From Candidatus Methanoperedens sp. (GTDB lineage: Archaea > Halobacteriota > Methanosarcinia > Methanosarcinales > Methanoperedenaceae), in contig JAPMTY010000115.1 of assembly GCA_026552835.1 (NCBI GenBank), positions 1 through 40,245 on the forward strand: a DNA stretch of 40,245 nt. Reading direction: 5' to 3'. Shown piece after piece: positions 25,289 to 33,566 of this stretch (position 1 is its first letter; every line of letters begins with the position of its first letter). The notes below the pieces were generated by a model, which did not search any database, was not told where the DNA came from, and saw only the letters and a program-made list of their open reading frames with translations. Position numbers and translations under genes: made by a program.

Positions 25289-25419
25289 ATATCTGGGTAA
25301 TTAAGGCGTCATAGTACTTATAATTAATAGATAGCATAGATAAAACGTAAAAAACGCAAAAGGTTAAATATTACTTGTGTTTATTAATACAAATAATAAA
25401 TAAAACATAAAAAAGAAAT
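25289..25419. promoter_or_regulatory. divergent promoter and possible operator before tnsA
   Basis: The 131-bp region between the winged-helix gene and tnsA is very A/T rich. The motif ATAAAACRTAAAAAA occurs twice in the same orientation, at 25340-25354 and 25400-25414, the second just before the tnsA ATG. These are candidate operator sites. On the minus strand CTATTAATTATAAG near 25318-25331 resembles a TATA box. Confidence 0.5.
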
Positions 25420-26061
25420 ATGACGCGAAAAATAACAAATCGATCTGGATTCCGGAAAGTAATTGGAAAGTTCCCCAGCCTGAAGACAGGGCGAACCGTG
25501 ATGTGGGAATCCCAGATAGAACGGGATTTCATCTATCTCCTAGAATTTGATCCCGATGTAAGATTTTTCAAAGAGCAACCCATAAAAATAAAATATAAAT
25601 ATAAAAACAAACCCCGCAAATATACCCCTGACTTTTATGTTGAAAGACGCACTGCCAGAGAGCTGGTTGAAGTTAAACCTGCTTCAAAAGTAAAGAAACC
25701 AGATAACATATTAAGATTCCTGGCCGGGGCTGAATATTGTAAAAACGCAGGATACGTATTCAAGGTCGTCACGGATGAACAAATACGAGATGGTAGTCTC
25801 CTGGCGAACATCAAACTGCTGCACAGGTATGCAACAGTTAACGTCCCAGCAGAGTTCTGCCAGCAAGCAATAGAAATAATCCAAAGTTCTGGGGAGATAT
25901 GTCTTGAGAAACTCATCACAATCCTAAAAGAAAACTCCGGGCATGATGCGATTAGCAACATCTATGCGCTTCTTTACTATCAGATCTTGGTAGCAGACCT
26001 GAGAGAACCGCTGTCCGGTCAAACGATAATAAAGACCATGAAGTCAGAAGGAGACGATTAA
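25420..26061 (+). CDS. tnsA: TnsA endonuclease of the Tn7-like transposase
   Basis: A 213-residue restriction-type nuclease that cuts the 5' strands at the transposon ends, allowing cut-and-paste movement. The catalytic set is visible: Glu34 in WESQIERDFIYLLEFDPDV, Asp71 in KYTPDFYV, and the ExK pair Glu84/Lys86 in LVEVKPASK. The C-terminal part carries a TnsA_C-like winged helix (about 140-213), which contacts TnsC in Tn7. It is separate from tnsB, not fused. The tnsB TTG start follows one base after the stop, so translation is coupled. Confidence 0.93.
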   Translation: MTRKITNRSGFRKVIGKFPSLKTGRTVMWESQIERDFIYLLEFDPDVRFFKEQPIKIKYKYKNKPRKYTPDFYVERRTARELVEVKPASKVKKPDNILRFLAGAEYCKNAGYVFKVVTDEQIRDGSLLANIKLLHRYATVNVPAEFCQQAIEIIQSSGEICLEKLITILKENSGHDAISNIYALLYYQILVADLREPLSGQTIIKTMKSEGDD

Positions 26062-26062
26062 C

Positions 26063-28297
26063 TTGCCTACGATCTTACCAATACCGGGCGCACGATATAT
26101 GAAGGATGGTACTACTTACAAGATTATCCAGAATCTGGACAAGAAAAACATCGAGGTTGAGGATGAAAATACCAAACGGAGATCTATTGTATCCGAACCC
26201 GAACTGGTGAACTGTTTATTTGAGGGGAAACTCAGGTTCTTCAAAACTGAAGCACAAGATAGTGATAATACTCCTTCATGTCCTGATCTATCGACTGCTA
26301 AAGATGAATACAGCGAAATTGCAATTTTACATTATGAACTCATAAAACCATTGCTTAAGCTGTCCAATCACGATCGTACTAGAGAGAAAGTCAAAGAAAG
26401 AATAAACCAGATAACCTCGGACCCGCTGTTTAACAAAATAACAATGGATGGAACTAAAAGACCGCATATAGCAACTGTATACCGATGGATAAGAGCATAT
26501 GAACGAAACGGTAATGATATCAGAGCACTCGTACCCTCTTACCAGGACAGCGGAGCAAGAGGCGAACCTAGAACCAGAAATGAAGTAGAGGAGCTAATCA
26601 AAGAAGGGATCGAGAATTCTTATTACCGCCCATCAAGGCCGACCAGACGAGAAACATGCGATGATATTCAAGATTTAATCGTGAACGCAAATAAAACCAG
26701 GCCAGCCGATGATCAGCTTCCTCTAATAAGTTATCCCACCATAACTAGGAGAATAAATGCTCTTAATCTTTATGATGCCACCAAACACCGTTACGATACA
26801 ATAGAGGCAGAAAAGCAGTTTGGAACTAAGGGAGCAGGGCTAAAGCCCACCCGTCCACTGGAGATAGCCGAAATAGACCACACCCCACTTGATTTATTCG
26901 TCGTGGATGATGATAATAGAAACCTAAAACTGGGAAGGCCACATATTACATACATGATAGATAAGTACAGCCGTTATCCTCTTGGCTTTTATGTGGGCTT
27001 CAATAAGCCCAGTTACCTCAGTGTAATGTACTGTCTATATCACGCCATATCTCCAAAGACGAATGTTAGTGAACGTTATCCTGAGATCAAAAATACATGG
27101 TCTGCTTACGGCGTGCCTGAAACGCTTATCGTCGATAACGGAAAAGAGTTTCACAGTATCTCTTTAGAGAGTGCCTGTCTGCAGTTAAACATAAACTTGC
27201 AATACAGCCCTGGTATGATGCCCTGGTACAAGGGAACAATGGAACGAGCTTTTGGAACCTTAAATCAGGATTTACTAAATACCTTGCCTGGAAAGAGCTT
27301 TTCTTCTTATGACAAGCGCGGAAGCTATGACTCCGTAGAAGAAGCTAAAATCCCATTTAAAGAATTCATTGAAATACTCCATACCTGGATCATAGACAAA
27401 TACTGTAAAAAGTTCCACCGCGGAATTAAAAATGTCCCGCAAACACTATGGGACACCGGAACGAACGCATTTCCAGTTAATCTTCCTTATAGAAAAGAGG
27501 AACTAATAGTATTGCTAGGTGAACTGGAAGCCAGGACTCTCACGAACAAGGGAATCGAATTCAATGGACTGTTCTATAATTCCAGAGAACTCACCCGGAT
27601 GAAGAACTCTTACCCAGCAAAAGAGGCACCACAAATACAATTTAAGTATAACCCAGACGACATCTCTCGCATCTGGGTATTTAACCGAAGAGAAAACAGA
27701 TATATCGAAGTTGAAGCAAACGAACAGAAGTATACAAAAGACCTAAGCCTCTGGAAACACGAAATAAATATTAGTAATGTTAAGAAAATCAAAGCTAATG
27801 TTAACATGCAAGACTTGAGAGATGCCGATGCCCGAATAAATAAGATTGTAGAGGAGGCAAAAATAGAACGAAGTAAAAAAGGGAAAGCATCACCACTTAT
27901 AGCGAAATTCGACCAAATCTCAAGCAGAGAATTGCCTGAAAAAGAACAGAAAAACAATACAGATGATGCTTCTGTATCCGTCAATGTTATTCCCCAACCT
28001 GCAACACCTAATTCTGGCAATGAGAACTATAAGATTTCAGATATTGGGACTGAATATAATAATGTTGGGGGAACCGATTCGGAAGAAAACATATCTGATC
28101 TCGAAAAGACCGGACAAGTCTCGTCCAAAGATATAACGATTGTTGAAGATCAGGACGAGAAACCTGTGAAAGAGAGAACTAAAGTAAAACAAACACAAAA
28201 AGTCCCACATAAAGAAACCAGTCCGGTTAGACAAAGAAAAACCAAAGAAAAAGAATTTGACATGACTGGCTGGGAAGTTTCTTCCAAGAATGACTGA
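26063..28297 (+). CDS. tnsB: TnsB DDE transposase
   Basis: A 744-residue transposase with N-terminal HTH DNA-binding regions (about 80-250), an rve integrase core and a beta-barrel/C-terminal tail. The catalytic triad is Asp272 (AEIDHTPLDLF), Asp358 (TLIVDNGKEF) and Glu394 (WYKGTMERAFGTL), with the classical D(35)E spacing. TnsB binds the repeated end sites and joins 3' ends to target DNA. The last 130 residues are low-complexity and end EFDMTGWEVSS, a likely TnsC-binding tail. The start is a TTG with GGAG about 10 bases upstream; no ATG fits better. Confidence 0.95.
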   Translation: MPTILPIPGARYMKDGTTYKIIQNLDKKNIEVEDENTKRRSIVSEPELVNCLFEGKLRFFKTEAQDSDNTPSCPDLSTAKDEYSEIAILHYELIKPLLKLSNHDRTREKVKERINQITSDPLFNKITMDGTKRPHIATVYRWIRAYERNGNDIRALVPSYQDSGARGEPRTRNEVEELIKEGIENSYYRPSRPTRRETCDDIQDLIVNANKTRPADDQLPLISYPTITRRINALNLYDATKHRYDTIEAEKQFGTKGAGLKPTRPLEIAEIDHTPLDLFVVDDDNRNLKLGRPHITYMIDKYSRYPLGFYVGFNKPSYLSVMYCLYHAISPKTNVSERYPEIKNTWSAYGVPETLIVDNGKEFHSISLESACLQLNINLQYSPGMMPWYKGTMERAFGTLNQDLLNTLPGKSFSSYDKRGSYDSVEEAKIPFKEFIEILHTWIIDKYCKKFHRGIKNVPQTLWDTGTNAFPVNLPYRKEELIVLLGELEARTLTNKGIEFNGLFYNSRELTRMKNSYPAKEAPQIQFKYNPDDISRIWVFNRRENRYIEVEANEQKYTKDLSLWKHEINISNVKKIKANVNMQDLRDADARINKIVEEAKIERSKKGKASPLIAKFDQISSRELPEKEQKNNTDDASVSVNVIPQPATPNSGNENYKISDIGTEYNNVGGTDSEENISDLEKTGQVSSKDITIVEDQDEKPVKERTKVKQTQKVPHKETSPVRQRKTKEKEFDMTGWEVSSKND

Positions 28298-28345
28298 TAT
28301 CGATGTATTAAAAGAACCAATGGTGGGAAACAAAAAGAGGGAAAC

Positions 28346-29419
28346 ATGGCAGATGATGATAAAACAACTGAACTTAATAACTACAAAACCCCAGAATCGA
28401 TGAACTTCATCGACATAACAAATAAGGTTTCCAGGATACTAATCAAATATCCGCGTTTCAACGAAACAGTTAAAAAGATAGAGTATTGCCATAAGACAAC
28501 CCAATCATCATCAGAATCAGAAAACCTCTTTATCGGCGGTTTTACGGGTGTGGGTAAATCCACCGTCTGCAAAGAGTACGTCAAGCAATACCCCAGGTAT
28601 GATGACGGAGACGTCACCAAAATCCCAGTTCTGATGATAAGGATTCCAAGCCCTGCAACAGAAAAGGGACTGGTTACGAAACTGTTACATGAAATGGGAG
28701 ACCCCCTTGCAGAGAAGGGCAGCAAATCTGTCCTGACACTCCGTCTGATGCGATACATCGAGAAATGCGAAGTTAAATTGATAATACTTGACGAGTTTCA
28801 GCATTTTATCGACAGAGACTCACAAAAGGTATTGCGCACTGTCACTGATTGGTTAAAAGTCCTCATAGAAGATACTGGCGTAGCAGTGGTATTGCTTGGC
28901 CTTGATGGAGGGGGTCATGTAAACAACTCAGGGATCATTTTTGATGCCAATCCCCAACTTAGCCGCAGGTTCGCACATAGACATGTACTGGAACCGTTCA
29001 AGTTCTCCAGTGACAAAGAAATTGATGAGTTCGAGAAATTCCTATATATGTTTGATACGCATTTACCACTGGAACAAATATCTAACCTCTCTGAAGATGA
29101 AACAGCTTTTAGGTTTTACTATGCAACCGACGGCGTTGTGGGTTATGTAACGAAACTATTAAAATTCGGAACCAGCATGGCTTTAGAGAGTAAGGAAAAA
29201 CACCTGACAAATGATATACTCGCAAAGGCCTTTGATCAGCATGTCAAATCAGACAAAACCTGGAAAATAAACCCTTTTGGAAGCAGTACCATAGAGGATA
29301 TCGAAGAAGCCCTAGAAAACCCGAAAGAGAACTATAAAATAACTGATACTGCCTTAAATAATCGCCTCAGAAAAATAAAAGAAAAAATAAGGATAAATGA
29401 GATTCTGAGAACAAAATAA
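28346..29419 (+). CDS. tnsC: TnsC AAA+ regulator
   Basis: A 357-residue AAA+ ATPase. Walker A is GGFTGVGKST (64-73, Lys71), Walker B is LIILDEFQHF (Asp149-Glu150), and the sensor region reads VAVVLLGLDG. TnsC/TniB-type filaments mark the chosen target and activate TnsA-TnsB. The length is shorter than Tn7 TnsC (about 555 residues) and nearer to the compact TnsC of CRISPR-associated elements. A GAGGG site precedes the ATG. It stands 48 bp after tnsB and 28 bp before tniQ in one operon. Confidence 0.93.
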   Translation: MADDDKTTELNNYKTPESMNFIDITNKVSRILIKYPRFNETVKKIEYCHKTTQSSSESENLFIGGFTGVGKSTVCKEYVKQYPRYDDGDVTKIPVLMIRIPSPATEKGLVTKLLHEMGDPLAEKGSKSVLTLRLMRYIEKCEVKLIILDEFQHFIDRDSQKVLRTVTDWLKVLIEDTGVAVVLLGLDGGGHVNNSGIIFDANPQLSRRFAHRHVLEPFKFSSDKEIDEFEKFLYMFDTHLPLEQISNLSEDETAFRFYYATDGVVGYVTKLLKFGTSMALESKEKHLTNDILAKAFDQHVKSDKTWKINPFGSSTIEDIEEALENPKENYKITDTALNNRLRKIKEKIRINEILRTK

Positions 29420-29447
29420 CCCGAACGATAAACAGAAAACCATATTC

Positions 29448-30641
29448 ATGAATCCATTGCCTATACGAACGAAAATTCGACCTTTTGAGAGCTTATTGAG
29501 TTTAGTCTTCCGATTGACCGAGGCTAACGTTTACGAATACCCGGGGAGGATATTAAATAGACTGGCAGAGTCGCCTGATAAGTTCTCTACTCAGAATAAT
29601 TTAAACAACCCAAATACTATCAGGATCCTTTCCTCTTTGAACAAGTGTTCAGAAGAAGATATTTTCTCTACAACTTCACACAGATTCACGAAATTCTTCT
29701 CACATGCAAATGACTCCATAATGGATTCGGACCTGCTGAAGAATTATGTAAGGCACTCAACGACCCAATACTGTCCATTATGTGTCAACGAATCAGGTTA
29801 TCACAGGATTTACTGGGATATCATACCTGTTACGATATGCCTGAAGCATAAAGTCATACTCCAGAGCACCTGCCCCTCGTGCAACCACCCTGTCAGAGTA
29901 TACAGCATACTGAGAAACAAATGCAACTGCGGAAAAGATTTACTCACAGTCAACCCTGTAGATATCATTCCTTATCCAGAAGCAATTCGCAACCAAGTCT
30001 TCATCCAGAACCTGCTTGAAATAAACGAATCCGGATATTCAGATAATGCCACCCAGAATATTAATAGTCCTGCAATGGAATTGTCCCCTCCGGATTTTTT
30101 CAGGGCACTGAAACTATTTTCAATCGTCCTGAACAAACTCCCTGAGTCTTCCAGATTCCTGAGGTTAGGCGATATGACCTCCACTCCACTCAAATGGATA
30201 AGAGAAAAGAAAAGAGTTTCCAATTTCACCAACTTGATCCTGATAAACTCAGCAGCTTCTATTTTACTGGAATGGCCACAAAAATTCTACGAATTCCTCA
30301 ATGAATACAGTACAATAGATCGAGCCAAATACAGAATAAGCGGTATTGTAAAAGATTTCGGTGGATTAAAAGAACTGTTATTTTATAAGCTTGACAATGA
30401 AAGTTTTGCCTTTATACATTCTACGTATAGCAATTACCTGAACGAACAATGGAATGGTGGACACCTGAGTGCTAATATAAAGTATCTCGATATACAGGAT
30501 AAAGATATTCAGAAAAAACACATTACTACTGGCGAATCACGTCGTATACTGGGCATCGATTATAATTTTATACTACAGCTAATAAATCAAAAGGTAATAA
30601 AGGCTAGCATTATCGAAATAAAGACCAAAAATAGATCCTGA
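29448..30641 (+). CDS. tniQ: TniQ/TnsD-family target selector, N-terminal part
   Basis: A 397-residue protein. The N-terminal motif IRPFESLLSLVFRLTEANVYEYPGRI and the zinc-finger core with Cys109, Cys112 (QYCPLC), Cys131 (CLKH), Cys142, Cys145 and Cys159/Cys161 identify TniQ. TniQ links a target-recognition module (a DNA-binding tail or Cascade) to TnsC. The last 38 residues begin a helix-turn-helix module (ESRRILGIDYNFILQLINQ) that breaks off before its wing. The next gene continues the same module type after a frame change at about 30635. It may therefore be the front half of a split TnsD, or a short TniQ in its own right. Confidence 0.9.
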   Translation: MNPLPIRTKIRPFESLLSLVFRLTEANVYEYPGRILNRLAESPDKFSTQNNLNNPNTIRILSSLNKCSEEDIFSTTSHRFTKFFSHANDSIMDSDLLKNYVRHSTTQYCPLCVNESGYHRIYWDIIPVTICLKHKVILQSTCPSCNHPVRVYSILRNKCNCGKDLLTVNPVDIIPYPEAIRNQVFIQNLLEINESGYSDNATQNINSPAMELSPPDFFRALKLFSIVLNKLPESSRFLRLGDMTSTPLKWIREKKRVSNFTNLILINSAASILLEWPQKFYEFLNEYSTIDRAKYRISGIVKDFGGLKELLFYKLDNESFAFIHSTYSNYLNEQWNGGHLSANIKYLDIQDKDIQKKHITTGESRRILGIDYNFILQLINQKVIKASIIEIKTKNRS

Positions 30642-30664
30642 TTGATGCAGACAGTGTATATGCG

Positions 30665-31774
30665 TTGAAAAAGAAAGTTGACGCAATGCTCTCGCCTTTA
30701 GACCTATCTGAACGACTTGACCTGAATATAAAAACCGTCAAATTATTGGTGAAAGATGGATTTCTTCCTCCCTATACCATCAGACCTTGGGGCCCGAAAT
30801 ATTTCGAACCGGAAACAGTGGAACGGTTCGAACAAGAATTCCTTTCTGAGGAAAAGTATATTCTCGTGGATAGGAAACCAGATGGATATTTTTCAACATT
30901 TGAAGCAGTCAAGAAAATCGCAAATACCAGGCTCGATATCGATACCTCGAAACTATTACATTTAGTACGGGAAGGTGTCTTCAATCCAATATTATGTAAA
31001 GAAGGAAAAGGTCTCTCAAGATTACTTTTCCATGAAAAAGAAATAAGAAATTATCGTGATACAGATACTGAACAAAAAAGAGACAATAATAAATTATCAC
31101 TATTCAGGACAGGCGGTATACTTGGAATTGATATGCGTCTTATCCTGTATCTTATAGATGCCGGTCTGGTAACTGCCACAATTGAAGACATTGATGGAAA
31201 ACAAAAAACATACATCATGAGACAAGACCTGGATAAGTTCCTTGAGGAATACCTGTTCATTGGAGAAGCTGCGGCTTTGATGAACTTCAACACAGATACT
31301 GTAGTCCGATGGATCAAACAAGGCCGCCTGAATGATTATTCAGGAATCCCATCATCAAAACGAACCCATATCAGGATACTCCGAAGAGAAGAAGTCAAAC
31401 CACTCATGCCAGGAAACATTATGGATGTCCCCGAAGCAGCAGAATACCTTAACTTACCTCCGTGGGAAGTATATGATTTGATAGATAAAAACATACTCTC
31501 AACTCTAAAAGGAAAAGGACCCGGGAAAACACCATTTCATAGAATTCCACGACAAGAAATCGTTCATTATAAAGAGAATTTGTTAAAGCCAGCACGGGAA
31601 AATTATATGGGTGTAGGGCAGGCGGCCAAATACTTGGGGGTGGGCAGGTCTACAATTTATAGACTCAGAAATAAAAAGATTCTGGCAACCACAAGTCACA
31701 AAGAAAAACAAACAACATTGATACCCTTGCAGGAACTTGTTAATTATAAGAAGACCTGTTCTCGTGAAATCTAA
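30665..31774 (+). CDS. six-module helix-turn-helix protein, possible TnsD DNA-binding half
   Basis: A 369-residue protein made almost wholly of MerR/excisionase-like HTH modules at about 8-60, 75-132, 144-196, 197-248, 252-305 and 313-363. Examples are AAALMNFNTDTVVRWIKQGRL and AAKYLGVGRSTIYRLRNKKIL. Each has helix-turn-helix, a variable wing and a closing helix. Such a chain could read a long asymmetric DNA site. The TTG at 30665 is the first start, and an ATG lies at 30686. Upstream in the same frame, from 30635, the sequence reads ILIDADSVYALKKK, the typical closing helix of a module. With TniQ's unfinished module this suggests one ancestral TniQ-HTH protein broken by a single frameshift. 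Function inferred: binding the nrdD attachment site. Confidence 0.75.
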   Translation: MKKKVDAMLSPLDLSERLDLNIKTVKLLVKDGFLPPYTIRPWGPKYFEPETVERFEQEFLSEEKYILVDRKPDGYFSTFEAVKKIANTRLDIDTSKLLHLVREGVFNPILCKEGKGLSRLLFHEKEIRNYRDTDTEQKRDNNKLSLFRTGGILGIDMRLILYLIDAGLVTATIEDIDGKQKTYIMRQDLDKFLEEYLFIGEAAALMNFNTDTVVRWIKQGRLNDYSGIPSSKRTHIRILRREEVKPLMPGNIMDVPEAAEYLNLPPWEVYDLIDKNILSTLKGKGPGKTPFHRIPRQEIVHYKENLLKPARENYMGVGQAAKYLGVGRSTIYRLRNKKILATTSHKEKQTTLIPLQELVNYKKTCSREI

Positions 31775-31799
31775 AATGGACCAAATAAGAGCTTTTAAT

Positions 31800-31938
31800 A
31801 ATAACTGCAAAGGTTTTCTACAACTACATGAAACCTCACGAAGCCTTGAAGGGTAAGACCCCTGCGGAAGCTTGCGGTATCAAGGTAGAAGGGGATAACA
31901 AATGGGTAACATTAATCCAGAATACCAGCCAAACATAG
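31800..31938 (+). pseudogene. 3' fragment of an IS-type DDE transposase
   Basis: Reading from 31801, the frame gives FYNYMKPHEALKGKTPAEAC followed by GIKVEGDNKWVTLIQ and a stop at 31936-31938. YNY-x-PH-x-ALxGxTPAEAxGI is the common C-terminal end of rve-type transposases of small insertion sequences. The rest of the gene is missing, so it is a remnant of an insertion sequence that once entered the cargo region. Confidence 0.8.
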
Positions 31939-31969
31939 TACCAGAAAAATAACGGTGCTCAGTGATTTT

Positions 31970-32378
31970 CTATTTTTTTGAAATCTCTGATACGTTATTT
32001 ATTAAGATAGCTCTTTCTTTGAATGCTGTCCAAGCATGAACATTGGCTCTATAATTGATAAGTAATGCAAAGCCAAGTATTATTATAATTACTCCAAGAA
32101 TTATGATAAAAAAATAGTTCTTTCTTTGCAAGTGTTGCAAGGATTGCTATAGCAGTCATAAGAAAACCAAGTACAGTAGCTACATCGCTTAGTAAAACTT
32201 TTGCTCGTTCTATTCTATTATCGCAGATTTCAATGAACTTAGTTATATCTTTCTCTTCTATGCTCTTTACAACCTCTTTATAATGGTCAAAGTTTCCTGA
32301 AAAACTGTGTATATAATTTCTAAAATTTTTCCAATAAACTTCCTCTTCACATTTTTTTACAAGGTCATCAAGATTCAT
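31970..32378 (-). pseudogene. frameshifted two-helix membrane protein
   Basis: From the ATG at 32378 the frame encodes an acidic helical start (MNLDDLVKKCEEEVYWKNF) and a first membrane helix (VLGFLMTAIAILATLAKKELFF), then loses sense. If one T is removed from a run of seven near 32110, the next codons give a second membrane helix (IIILGVIIIILGFALLINY). The frame then continues through NVHAWTAFKERAILINN to a stop at 31970-31972. The gene is therefore broken by a homopolymer frameshift, or a sequencing error in that run. Function unknown; the layout resembles small effector-type two-helix membrane proteins. Confidence 0.65.
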
Positions 32379-32505
32379 ACTCTTTGCTCATACCTCTATA
32401 AATTTAAGTTTATCCACCGAATTTTTACAGGTTACCCTATCAACCGAAGACTACACAGAACCGTTCGTCGATAGCTTTATCTACAAATCTTGAGAGGTTA
32501 CCATC

Positions 32506-33050
32506 ATGCCACCAAAAGCTGTTAGAACTGTGAGGGATTTAATTTACTGGCAGTATTCAAAGCTGATAGCCGAATCGGCAGGTTATGGAAAGACCAAGAA
32601 CTATGGCTTTATCATGGATAGATTTAAACAGCTTAAAAGTGGGGATATTCAATGGTCAGGATCAATAAGGGAATATGTAAAAGAACGAGAAAAACCGAAT
32701 GAATGCATATACTGCGGGAGTAAAGAGGCTTTAAGTACCGATCATCTGGTACCTAAATGCAGGGGAGGGCCTGATTCGGGGGACAATGCAATTACTGCAT
32801 GCAGGAGATGCAACTCATCCAAAGGAGATAGGGTGTTTACGAGTGGTACGGACTTGAAAGAAGGAATGAACTTCCCAGGATAGTTGAAGGAAAGTATTTG
32901 AAGTTGCTATATCCCCTTCATGAAGAAGAAGGAACATTGGACGTGGATGTCAAGAATCTGGATAAACTATGTGATATGTGTGATTTAGGGAAGTTGTGTG
33001 AAGAGAAGTCGCTGACTGTCTATTGCCTTGAGAGTATTTTGAAAAAATAG
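32506..33050 (+). pseudogene. frameshifted HNH endonuclease
   Basis: The ATG at 32506 opens a protein with an HNH nuclease domain: CIYCGSKEALSTDHLVPKC and DNAITACRRCNSSKGDR (CxxC, DH, N, CxxC). The frame then shifts near 32830, and the ATG frame ends at 32881. In the next frame the sense continues as YEWYGLERRNELPRIVEGKY and LYPLHEEEGTLDVDVKNLDK, with a cysteine cluster CDMCDLGKLC, to a stop at 33048-33050. Adding one G at the GGG run restores the whole protein of about 181 residues. The nuclease domain itself is complete in the truncated form. Confidence 0.75.
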
Positions 33051-33566
33051 ATGTGCAATAGAAAGGAGGATGTTCACAGTTCTATTCGCACATGATTTTT
33101 GGATTTGAACTTGTCCTAAACCCTAGCGAGTTTTGTGCTTAGGTGAATACATCTGGCATACAACTACGATATTCATTACACCCAACACGACCATAAAATT
33201 GAAGTACAACGGAAACTAAATATCATATGGGTAAGGCTTGCAGCGCACTTTATAGTCGCCCCACGTTGAAGCCCTGTGCCATGAAAAGGATCTTTTCATG
33301 CCTAAGATGTTATGTGCAACGCAAACACAAAACAGAACCATTTTAATTATGCTCTTAGTAAAGCTTATAAGGAAATAATAACACAGTTATTTATAAAAAC
33401 TACTGAAACTCCAATAAGCCAGCCTACGTATCAGCATAGCCTCAGCAGACCCCAAGTCAAATAATCGCTAGCATAAATAATGATGCCCTAATCTTGGCTT
33501 TAGCAATAGTTATCGCAGGAATAGCAGTTGGAGTAGGATTAGGCATAGACGTAAAAGGAGCTGAGT
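33051..33566. other. 516-bp gap with a hairpin and a membrane-segment remnant
   Basis: No intact gene is seen. CATGAAAAG/CTTTTCATG forms a perfect 9-bp stem with a 3-base loop at 33280-33300. At about 33478-33560 the plus strand can be read as a single hydrophobic helix (ALILALAIVIAGIAVGVGLG) that runs into the next gene in another frame. It looks like the tail of a lost membrane or surface protein. Confidence 0.45.
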
